Assembly (NCBI RefSeq): GCF_009905375.1
Contig: NW_027417559.1
Location: forward strand, 96,227-160,226
Direction of reading: 5' to 3'
DNA length: 64,000 nt
Origin: Apium graveolens
Taxonomy: Eukaryota; Streptophyta; Magnoliopsida; Apiales; Apiaceae
Shown: positions 23,761 through 33,496 of the stretch, piece after piece
How the letters are laid out: every line of letters begins with the position of its first letter
How positions within the stretch are numbered: the first letter of the stretch is position 1
Notes under the pieces: generated by a model
Database searches by the model: none
What the model saw: only the letters and a program-made list of their open reading frames with translations
Told to the model about the DNA's origin: nothing
Translations under genes and position numbers: made by a program

Positions 23761-24047
23761 TGTTTTGTTAAAATGAAATTGCTTAATAAAATATATTAAC
23801 TTCTTAACCAAATACATTACAAAATAAACTATAACACAATACAACACAATAATATAACTATAATACAACTACATTACGAAATACAGTAATATAACACAAT
23901 TAACAAAATTTAATACAAAAGAAATACAAAACAAACTAAAATCAATATAAAATTTGAGCCAAATAAATAACACAGTATCTCCAAGTCTTTGTTTTTACAA
24001 AATTTCAAAAGTAAAGTCATACAAATAGTGAAAATAAGCACAATGAA
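23761..24047. other. AT-rich spacer downstream of the PMD gene
   Basis: No gene. A and T runs and AATACAA repeats are seen. It is probably 3' flank of the minus-strand PMD gene. Confidence 0.5.
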
Positions 24048-24149
24048 CTATTTCTTCGCGCACTTCTGCCCATCTGTTCCACAGTTTGGAGGATTAGCGG
24101 TTCTCTTTGAACGCCGTTTACCCTGAAAAGTGTAGAAATGACCATACTT

Positions 24150-24225
24150 CCCGGGACGGTCCTGGGAACTCTGGTCCTGGGAACTCTGGTCCTGGGAACT
24201 CTGGTCCTGGGTACTCTGTGAATAA
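24150..24225 (-). repeat. 15-bp tandem repeats in the PMD C-terminal exon
   Basis: Four to five copies of GGTCCTGGGAACTCT in the plus direction, preserving codon phase. Slightly further in, at about 24350-24415, a 36-bp unit is duplicated (GAGGCTGCTCAGTGGAAGGG...). Both expand the low-complexity tail of the protein. Confidence 0.8.
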
Positions 24226-25596
24226 GTGACATCTGTACTGGCATCAGATCAGTAGGAGATGTAGGTGTTACATGGAGACTGAATGATGGAATGAAGAAAT
24301 CCATAGATACATGCTCAGTAGGCCTGTGAGGACGATACAGAGGAGGAGGCTGCTCAGTGGAAGGGTCCTCGGTACGAGGCTGCTCAGTGGAAGGGTCCTC
24401 GGTACGAGGCTGCTCGGGAGTAGGAGTCAAGCTAAGATCAAAAGGAGGAACATATCCATACCTATCTGGAATCTGAGAATCATGCTGGACGCGAGTAGAT
24501 GATCCCGACACATGAACAGCAACAGTATGAGCAACAGAAACGCGTACAGGAGGATCCCGATCATCGCCAAGATCCGTAGCCATAGGATCAGTACGGACAT
24601 GAGTAGATGACTCGGGCACATCATAAGAATCGGAATGTAATGGAATACCATCAGCTCCAAGCTCTGCAGCAATAGGATCATCATAAACCAAAACCCTAGC
24701 TCGCCTACCACCAGCAGCTCGTCCACCGCCGCGTCTACCTCGACGGGCCGGTTGTTGCCTCTCCTCCAACTGCCTAGCTCTACGAACCTCCACAGGCATC
24801 TTATCAAAACCATGTAATGTGTAGGCTCTGACAAAATCACAACACTGGTCAGCATAACGAGAAACATCAGGAAGAACATCCTGTGTCCGCTCAGATATCT
24901 GCCTGAACATAAGATCCTGAATAAACAAACAAAGAAAAGACACACATGTTACAAGATTCTTGTATGAAATAAAGAAACTACTAAAGCATTTGTGATGAAA
25001 CTACGAAAAGCAAAACAACTTATTCAATAAATTAAATGTACAAGAAGAAAACTTACAATGCGATGATTAAATGCACCAACACGTGAAATGAATCTAACAG
25101 TCCTCTCCAAATACCAAGGATGGTACTCAGGCACTGAACTCGCGGCAACAATCGCATCTCCAACAAACAAATGATCTAAATGATGTGCCCAGATAGATGT
25201 GCTAGCTGCATGTTTCTGAATCCATCTGATTTTGTCATTCCCCCTCAAGTTTGTACTATGCTCTGCCTCCGAGTAAACAACATCAACTGGGATAGTCTGC
25301 ACGAGCCCAAACTGTCTAACAACTCTATCAGGGCAGTGAAGCTCGACTATGAAAATACAAATTAAAGGCCCGCAGTAGCGCCAAATACGCTCACCAGTGA
25401 AACAATATGCAGGAAGCTCAGAAATGACATCAGAAGAGTATGGCGCCATATAAACTGAGATGGTCCAAGCCCATCCAATAGCGTCCGAATAGATGAAAGG
25501 GCACGACCACCCGTGCTAGTGTAGGAATGACCATGAAGCCACCTATAACGACATTACAATAAACAGTCAGTTTCATATTTAAATTCAAAGTCTGTA

Positions 25597-26280
25597 TCAT
25601 ATCAAGTTCATTTAAGCGCTTCTAAAACCCAATTTGGGGATTAATGAACCCTAAAACATTAAAAAGTGTTAAATTCTAATCTAAGATGAAAATAAATTCT
25701 GGTTCCTAGGGTTTATGCTCCATGGTTTAGGGCCTAAAGGCCCTAAACCATGAACCATAAAACCTAACCAGTTAAATATCATATCAACTACATTTAAACG
25801 CTAAACCCTAAACCATGGAGCATAAAACCTAACCAGTTAAATATCATATCAACTACATTTAAACGCTAAATCGTTCCATATCATATCAAGTTCATTTAAG
25901 CGCTTCTAAAACCCAATTTGGGGGTTAATGAACCCTAAAACGTTAAAAAGTGTTAAATTCTAATCTAACATGAAAATAAATTCTGGTTCCTAGGGTTTAT
26001 GCTCCATGGTTTAGCCCTAGCAACAATTAGGGTTTATGCTCCCTAAACCACGAACCATAAACCCTAACCAGTTAAATATCATATCAACTACATTTAAACG
26101 CTAAATCGTTCCATATCATATTAAGTTCATTTAAGCGCTTCTAAAACCCAATTTGGGGATTAATGGACCCTAAAACATTAAAAAGTGTAAAATTCTAATC
26201 TAACATGAAAATAAAGTGTAACCCTAAACCCTAACCGTTCCGTTATATATGAAGTTCTTTTAAACGATTCTAAAACAGAA
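25597..26280. repeat. Tandem repeats in the PMD intron, with telomere-like motifs
   Basis: Three diverged copies begin at 25597, 25881 and 26116 with TCATATCAAGTTCATTTAAG. Between them are CCCTAAACC and AGGGTTTA motifs and a perfect 14-bp inverted repeat at 25721-25752 (CATGGTTTAGGGCC, 4-nt loop). They fall wholly inside the intron between 26304 and 25542. Confidence 0.75.
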
Positions 26281-27244
26281 AGATATTAATAAATGCTAAG
26301 TACCTCAGTCCACGTGGAGCTGCAACCTGACCCTCCCAGAAACGAGCATCAAACAAGATAGAAGAGGTGCGAATGGGAGCAAGAGTGGGCAATCTCTCCC
26401 ACGCCCATAACTGCAACAATAGCAGACAACCAGCTACCTCATCAACATCCTTCTTGCTTGTCTTGCATAACTCCCTATACAAATATGCAAGAACTGCAGC
26501 AGCCCATGCATAATCTCCGCATCTGTCTAGATCACGAATGAAATGTAGAAACATGGGATGGAAGAGACCTCCCGAATGATCAGTGAAGAGTACACCACCA
26601 AATAGATGAACAAGATAACACAAGACCTGAAAGCGAATATCATTGGCTGATGCATCATGCGGTAAACGTGCTGGAGCACATGAAGTAATAAAGGACAACC
26701 GAACTCTGGATTCATTCATGTCTCTCTTCGGATCGAGATCTCTACCAAAAAGCTCAGCAACATAAGAACGCCAACTCATATCAGGGCCAGGGATGACATC
26801 AGAAATAACAGCATCACCATCAACATGAAGCCCTAAAAGAACACCAACATCCTGTAGAGTAATAGTAACCTCTCCCATAGGCAAGTGAAAAGTATGAGTC
26901 TCTGGCTGCCATCTCTCAACAAGAGCTGATATAAGACTCCAATCCAGCTGTAAAGATGCCACTCGAGCAACGCCATAGAAACCAGTAGACTGAAGTAAAG
27001 GGACCATACGAAGATCTAGCGGTGGAAGATCATCTTCATTATTAGGGTTTTTTCGGTGACACTTCAACATATCACCACCACCTAACCTCCAAATATCTAA
27101 AGATCTATGTGTATGTTGAAGATGAAGAAGGCTAGGGTTAACAAGACCCTGATGCACATCCTGCAAACATATAGAAGTACAAGTAAAAAAAATAATCACA
27201 GTTGCTGCAAAAACATAACTTAAGCAAAAAAAAACAATCACAAT

Positions 27245-28555
27245 TTACTACTGACATTGATTTGTGAATTTAAGCAATAACCTGATAAAACCTCTAATTA
27301 CCTGATTCAGTCATATCTTAAAAACACAACATTGACAATGATACGAGTTGTCTAGACCTTTTAAATCGCTTAACAGCTGCCATTATTCTATAAAATCATA
27401 ATTCATTAATTTACTACAAAATCATAATTCATTCTAATTTATGAACGCACTTGCTACAAAATGAGATTTGATCTAAATGGAATCCTTAGATTACATTAAA
27501 GGGTAATACATAACGAGAAAAATCAACAAACAATCAAAAAACTATGCCAGGATTCAATAATTGAAAAATGACAGCAATCATATTATCGGCACAATTTTCA
27601 AATTAATATATAAATACGGGTCTTCATTTCTATGACACAATGTTGAGATGTCGAAGCTCCTGAGAATTTGATTCCTTTCTATGTTGAGCTCAAAATTATG
27701 ATTCCCAATATTTGTCGGTATGTTATTATTTTTCTCTAGAGCAATGACTCATGAGAAAATTAAGATAAAACCAGTGGACGATGACGTACATCAACCAAAT
27801 AGTTTACTAAAGAGAAAATTTCTATGTTACATTGTTCAGCCTTATTCTACCCTTACACTTTTCCAGAAGTGCAAACAATTGTTCTCCCTATTCTCCTGCT
27901 AAAAACTTTCTTAGGAGTGCTTGACAATTTACATTCAAGAGTGTACAATTCAATTGTGCTTTGTGCACATTGCATGAAACACACGCAATTTAAAAAACTG
28001 AACTATATGCAATAAAAAGCAGACAATTTCCGCGTGAACAGCTAAATTTTAAACCTACGTCGCATGAATGTGGCACAAGTGTGGTGTGAATCAGTTAGCA
28101 AATATCGAATATGCAAGTCAAACTCTTTAACAATATTCACAAAGCACTAGTCAGTTCTCACGAACATCCCTGATCCACCTTATCTTCACACATCCACCTT
28201 ATCTTTAACAATATTGAAATCCTCGACATTTTATAAAAAGAGCTAACGAAACATTACTGCAACATAAACGAATTAAACATTTCAACTTATTAGGCAACTA
28301 ACAAGCTATCTAAACATTCAAAACAGGTCATGTCATTGGGTAATTTCATCAAACAGTATGAATGCAATTCAGATATTTACCTCAATGTTCATGGTTGATG
28401 CAGGAAAGTTACTTGATTTTGAATATCTGCTTGTTCGTGTAAATCGCACTTCTCCCTCTCGAAATTACAGAGGTCTGTGGTATTATCAAGATATGATTAA
28501 ATCCAGTTTTCTCCAGACAAACACTGTTGTGTTATGTGTTTAACGGGCATATGTA
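27245..28555. other. Upstream region of the PMD gene, no gene seen
   Basis: AT-rich sequence with short chance ORFs only. It may hold the missing 5' exon and promoter of the PMD gene, but no convincing TATA-leader-ATG combination on the minus strand was found. Confidence 0.5.
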
Positions 28556-28740
28556 TTTTGTTAAAGTAAAAAGAACAAAACGGGGGATGATGTACCATTT
28601 TTGTGTTTTTAAAAAATGGAAGATTATACACTGTGTTGTGTTATCTGTAAGTTGTAAGTTGTAACGGAAGACATTTTGGTCCTTCTCTCCTTTTTACCGA
28701 TGACAAATGAGTTTTACCCATATCTGTAACTTTCTTTTTT
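28556..28740. repeat. Right AAAACGG repeat block of the MULE/PMD region
   Basis: It contains AAAACGGGGGATGATGTACC, AACGGAAGAC and, at 28690-28720, the 31-bp sequence also present at 18320-18350, with weaker similarity for another 15-20 bp on its right. It is shorter and more decayed than the left block. Confidence 0.5.
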
Positions 28741-28787
28741 CCAGCAAATTGGTAAACAAAATGCAACACTATTTGGATTATGAGAAT

Positions 28788-29388
28788 CAGGGGCGAACAT
28801 GGGTTGAGGCTAGGGTGGGCCTCAACCCAGGTGAATTACCCCAGCCTCAACCCAGGTGAATTTTCCGACTGTTGACAAATTACTATTAATGTGTATTTTG
28901 AAATTATCTTCAGCCCAACTTACTAATACTAAATAGCCTCTTGCATTTATAACTTGTACAATGCTGATTTAACTAAGTAATTTTGGAAAATAGAGTAATA
29001 GAGATGATAATGTTATATATGATAATGTTGACAAATTTACTAGTTTGATTACCTTTCCAACTTAAATATTCAAGTAAATAGTAAATTCATAATGTATCCC
29101 CAGAGATAAAATTTTCAATTTTTTTACTCAGATACTTGATATTAATATACAAGTAAAGTTATTATTGACATTTACTAAAAAATGAAAAATATTTCTTATA
29201 ATTTTTTTTTAATTTTGTTAACTTAAATTTACTAAATCATATTTTTTCTAAAGCAATATTATTTCATTTCAAAAATGCTTGTAAAAAATGTATATATTAC
29301 ATACACATGTTTTATTTGTTAGGGATATGAAACTCTCAATTGCCTTTTTTTTAATCCAGGTGAGTTCTGAAACCTTGGTCCGCCCCTG
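28788..29388. mobile_element. Non-autonomous hAT-like element
   Basis: Its 601 bp are bounded by CAGGGGCG on the left and CGCCCCTG on the right (8-bp TIR, continuing imperfectly) and by the perfect 8-bp TSD ATGAGAAT (28780-28787 and 29389-29396). An 8-bp TSD with CAGGGG ends is the hAT pattern. No transposase ORF; AT-rich inside. A CCTCAACCCAGGTGAATT unit is repeated near the left end. Confidence 0.88.
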
Positions 29389-29411
29389 ATGAGAATTTAA
29401 CCCAGTTAACG

Positions 29412-29463
29412 GGATACATGAATTCAATATAAAAAAGAAAATGCATATTGAATTCATGTATCC
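29412..29463. repeat. Perfect 19-bp inverted repeat
   Basis: The arms at 29412-29430 (GGATACATGAATTCAATAT) and 29445-29463 are exact reverse complements with a 14-nt loop. It lies 16 bp beyond the hAT TSD. No ORF overlaps it in a meaningful way. Confidence 0.8.
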
Positions 29464-30604
29464 TGATCTCCCAGTTTCTAGGTTATAATTAAATCGATGA
29501 GTAGCAGCAGCCAACAGGGATATCATGAAGCAAGACATGCTATTTCCCAGTGTTCTAATTTTTCAGACTGCTTTGTTTATCAGTACTATTTTTATTTCGA
29601 TGTAGTTCTGAAACACTATCATGAACACTGTTTAGTGTTTACCTATTTGGTCACAATTCTTCCTCGATATGCTAACCCTGCTATAACCGGCCCTGTACCA
29701 GCATCATGTTAACTGTGATGGGAAAGGCTTGGTAGCTAACAACCATCCTACATGGAGCAATGGAAACTCTATATCTACATCTGTACCATCTTTTACGACA
29801 CGAAAACCATTTAAATTTAATTAGTGTCGTTTTAATTTGATTTTAGAGTTTTGACATAAAAATACGAATATAGACTTCTGATACACAAACATGACATAAT
29901 TTTAAGGTCTAATGCAACTTGGGCCCTTGGCATCTTCCAAATTTTCAATGGGCCTGGTATACTTTGTTCGTTTAGTAACAAAAAAGGAGAAGGTCCAAGT
30001 TTGCAAAGTTTATCAACCCCCATAAACAATCATAGAAAAAGGAAATAGCCAGCCCACAATATGCACGACATAAGCAGACATAGCTGCATTCCAACTCATT
30101 GATTCCGACATATATCAAGCTTGTAATTCGTTGAACTAACACATGACATGGCGGAAATAAGTATCAGGCAAATTACCCTCTATGACAGAAATAAATATCA
30201 GGCAAATTACCCTCTATGGCTGTTACTGCACGAACAACATCCTAATATAAATAATAATAAAAACATCATAAAATCATGCAAAAAAACACATTTCGATTGT
30301 AATTTTCACACCAAAAAAGGTTTTTTATGAATAAAATGGAATCTAAGAAAAAATTAAGATCAAATATAACATTATTTATTCTCATAATTTCATTATTACA
30401 AATATATACACGATTCTTGCAATGCATTTTATGTCACACTTCATTATCAATTTTAGACGAGATTCAACGTTACATTTAATATGTTAAGCTTAATCAACGA
30501 TGAATATTGTGTTTCTAATCTTAACAAATCTTTTTTTTAATGAAAAATAAATTATTTTGATGTTGTTCTATATTGTTCTTTATTTAAGGTGTTTTTTTGG
30601 TAGT
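29464..30604. other. Intergenic DNA, no gene supported
   Basis: Short ORFs without recognisable domains. A tandem duplication of about 35 bp is seen near 30150-30215 (AAATA(A)GTATCAGGCAAATTACCCTCTA type). Confidence 0.5.
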
Positions 30605-30728
30605 GCAACTAGAGCTGCAAACGAACAGAGCTGAGCCGAGTTCCGTCTGAGCTGAGCTTAATTTTTTTATAACGAGTCGCGCCGTGTTTAATAACCGAGC
30701 GAAAAGTGATGTTCAAGCCCGGCTCGTT
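30605..30728. repeat. hAT/MITE-type end fragment cut by LTR A
   Basis: AGAGCTGCAAACGAACAGAG followed by GAGCCGAGTT and later CCCGGCTCGTTTG resembles a widespread plant repeat with GAGCCGAGC-rich termini. The sequence stops at the start of LTR A, so the element was probably the target of that insertion. The family is inferred from memory. Confidence 0.35.
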
Positions 30729-31744
30729 TGTGACGACTGAGAATTTTGTGACATAATTAAGTCAATAAAGTATGCTTTATGTGATGTGATTATAATTATG
30801 TGTGATTAAGTGTTGATTAAATTGTCTTTACTGTATATTAGAATATAGGAGCGTAAGTAAAAGCGTTCCAATTTAAAGAGTCAGCTTAGGAGTTAAGCTG
30901 TGTTGTCGGGCCGTCAGGTAGAACGGAACCCGTCCTAATAAGGATTTAAAGAATATAAAATTTGTAATATGTGTGATTGAGTGAAATAAATGTTTAAATA
31001 AAGTATTTCATCCTAAGTGACGTGTGGGTCGATAATGTTAATGAGAAGCGTAATCGAAACGCTGAGCGTCAGGCCGTCAGGTTGAACGTAACCTGGTACG
31101 CGTAGAAAAGGATAAAGATTAAAGAAGGACAAATTCTCTGATCAGACCTGAGTTGTTATGTGTTCGTATATGTGTGATTTCTGGTCTGTGTGCATGACTA
31201 TGTGCCCTGCGACATTTTTATGAATTTAAAGGAATTATTTGATTTAAATAAAGGTTTATTTAACCTTCACGCAATTTTATACAATTATCTGAGTAAGATA
31301 AAAATGTGGGATTTCTTCTGTTATTATCATAATAGTCCTAGAGACTTTTTAAAAATGGTGGACAGATTTATTTGTTGGTCGTTGCATTTTAAATTGATTT
31401 TTATGTGCTAAAATGCTATTACTAGCACGAACTTGCGAAAATCATATAAAATCAACCATTCGCTCAAAAGTTTATTATGAGTAATGGTTGGAAAGCTAAT
31501 TTCGAGATCTACGTATTAAAATTGTCATTTGTAATAATTTTTGACTTTCCGAGAGAGATATATTTTATATTTGATTTAGATTGTATTTGAGTAAAAAGAA
31601 AGGATCAAATAAGCTTAAAAGGGAATTAGTAAAGTACTAAATTGCCCTTGTCCCTGATTGTTTATAAACTCCTCCCCCCTTTTATTTTCTTTTTCCCGTG
31701 CACCCCATTCTCTCTTCTCTTTCTTTTTTTTACTCTCCCGGCTA

Positions 31745-31775
<31 letters not shown>

Positions 31776-31892
31776 GGCTCTCCTTTTTCTCTCTTGGTAT
31801 ACTACTTGTTTCTTTGATAACTCTCACCAATAATTCTCAAAATCTCTTGTTAAACACATATAAGTAGTTATTAGAGTGTGCATGTGTGTATA
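30729..31892 (+). repeat. LTR A, left part
   Basis: It starts TGTGACGACTGAGAATTTTG. It includes GCC(G)TCAGGT(A/T)GAACG(G/T)AACC units at 30910 and 31072, a TATA-like TTTATAAAC (31661) and a CT-rich microsatellite leader (31725-31800). It is cut at 31892 by the Athila-type element. Confidence 0.7.
31661..31669 (+). promoter_or_regulatory. TATA-like site of LTR A with CT-rich leader
   Basis: TTTATAAAC followed 60-130 bp later by a (CT)n-rich tract, consistent with a plant core promoter and pyrimidine-rich 5' leader. Confidence 0.4.
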
Positions 31893-33355
31893 TGATAAGT
31901 GGCATTTTATACCACTTAGAACGTCTTAAAATGGCTTAAATTGGTGTCTTGAAATCAAGTATTTTGTGTATTTGATGCGTTTTTCTAGTGTTTATACATT
32001 TCAGGGTATTAGTTGCATTTCGGAGGAGGAATCATCAAGAATAAGCCTTGGCATGTGTTCACCATTGAGAGAGGAAAAGAACGGGCAGATTACGGCGAAG
32101 AAACGGAGCAAACCTGGAATTTTTCCAGTAGGGTCCTGCGCGCCCGCGCAGCAATGCTGAGCGGCCGCGCAGCAGCCTTGCGCGCCCGCGCAGAAATGCT
32201 GAGCGACCGCGCAGGGTCGGGGAAAAAGCTGAATTATTTTAGACTTCTACTTCTGTTTGGCTTCCAACTTCTATGTAATCTGAGTTTTATGGGACTATTA
32301 TATAAGTAGATTTGAGACGTTTTCATAGAGAATATGAAGGAGATTATGTTTTAGATTGTGTTTTGCGCAAGAAGCGAAGGAGATAAGGAAGAAGACCGAT
32401 TTAGCACACTGCAGCGAAGAGGAAGCATATATTCTTGTGATTCTTGTTTCGTTGTAACGTTGGATGCTAGTTTTCTTACTTTGACTTATTTACTCTTGTG
32501 ACGTACTCTATTTTAATATAATTAGTTTAGTTATTATTTTCTTGTGTTGTTTATCATGATTTCATATGAACCCATGATGGCGATAAGTTCTATTATGGGC
32601 TAATCGTGATCATGGGGTTGCAACGAATTTATTATGGAATTCTTTAGTTAATTGTTTAATACTTTAGTGTGTGATGATTGCATGATATCTAGTATTGGTT
32701 GTGCGTATTCGTCTTATGTGCGTCGCGAACATATAAGATAGGGTGTTAATCTCTTGTGAAGCGACGGTGGATCTTGAGATTTAGAACTTGCCATGCTAGC
32801 ATAGGTTCATGTACGTTGTGCATGATTAGTGGGTAATTCTAACAGTTTTATTTGCCCTATGTAATCAAAAGGAATAACTTGTGCTTAAATCGTTGTGTTG
32901 TCAATTTCTGTAGACATATAGGAACTCAACATAATTGATGACTATTCAACTTCTATCTTAATTGTGGATGCTTGGTAGAATGGTATTAGTACAATGAAAG
33001 TTGGCTTTTATCAGTTTCGTGTTATTCGATTAATGTCATCACTGTCACATGCTAAAGGTAATAACAATGGCTATAGAAGGAGGTAATAATGAAGTTGTGA
33101 TCTCATGAGTGTTTTATTATTGATAAATTGAAGTGTTAGTTAAGTGGTTAATTAAGTAGTTAATTATAGTTAATATTTAATCAACAATTTTAAGTGTTAT
33201 TATCTTAACATTGAGAAGTAATCATACATTGGTGAGTGAGTTTAATTAGACAATAACTTAGTCTGAGTCTCTGAGGGAACGAACTAGAAAGTATTCTATA
33301 TTACTTGCGAACGCGTATACTTGCGTGAATATTAGTGCATGTTTTCGCCCTAACA
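31893..33355 (+). repeat. 5' LTR of the Athila-type element
   Basis: It starts TGATAAGTGG and ends CCCTAACA. A GC-rich array of GCGCGCCCGCGCAG and GAGCG(G/A)CCGCGCAG units lies at 32137-32217, and a TATA-like TTATATAAG at 32298-32306. The 1463 bp match the 3' LTR almost base for base. Confidence 0.95.
32298..32306 (+). promoter_or_regulatory. TATA box of the Athila 5' LTR
   Basis: TTATATAAG, repeated unchanged in the 3' LTR at 42068-42076. Confidence 0.55.
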
Positions 33356-33361
33356 AGTTTT

Positions 33362-33379
33362 TGGCGCCGCTGCCGGGGA
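33362..33379 (+). other. Primer-binding site (Asp tRNA type)
   Basis: TGGCGCCGCTGCCGGGGA, 6 bp behind the LTR. It matches the complement of the plant Asp tRNA 3' end with one difference, as is usual for Athila/Tat elements. Confidence 0.88.
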
Positions 33380-33496
33380 CTCGGCGTATTTGTTTAGTTT
33401 ATGTACTTACCATCATTGGTCATTAGGACTCAGTGATTAGGACGTAGTAGTTAATTACTCTTTTCGGTTGTGTTTCAGGTACTTTAGCAAGCGTTT

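Larger units (their letters stand above)
24048..27160 (-). pseudogene. Plant mobile domain (PMD, MAIN/MAIL-like) gene, transposon type, frameshifted
   Basis: PMD proteins are plant nuclear proteins; some are host genes (MAIN, MAIL1), and others travel in MULE and Ty3 elements. Three exons fit canonical splice sites with matching phase: 27160-26304, 25542-25057 and 24916-24048. The acceptor before 27160 implies at least one more upstream exon that I cannot place. Exon A has the PMD core (HRSLDIW, PLLQSTGFYGVARVASLQLD, FHLPMGEVTITLQDVGVLLGL). Exon B has FIWR, a one-base loss near 25440, then GERIWRYCGPLICIFIVELH and PDRVVRQFGL. Exon C has a basic RRGRRGGGRAAGGRR stretch, a proline/threonine-rich region with repeats, a second frameshift near 24245 and the conserved TE-type end RTANPPNCGTDGQKC before the stop at 24048. 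Two frameshifts make it a pseudogene. Confidence 0.8.

Noticed and set aside
24150..24225. CRISPR-like regular repeats
   Set aside because: They are short in-phase coding repeats without unique spacers, in a plant genome.
25597..26280. Interstitial telomere tract
   Set aside because: CCCTAAA motifs occur singly within a longer repeat unit, not as a tandem telomere array.
25024..27241. PMD region as an intact host MAIN/MAIL gene
   Set aside because: Frameshifts near 25440 and 24245, the transposon-type C-terminal motif and the adjacent MULE favour a decayed transposon-borne copy.
31615..31867. Serine/phenylalanine- and arginine/glutamate-rich ORFs
   Set aside because: They arise from the CT microsatellite in the leader of LTR A.
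31966..32309. ORFs repeated at 41737-42098 as a possible duplicated gene
   Set aside because: They lie wholly within the two Athila LTRs and owe their identity to LTR duplication.
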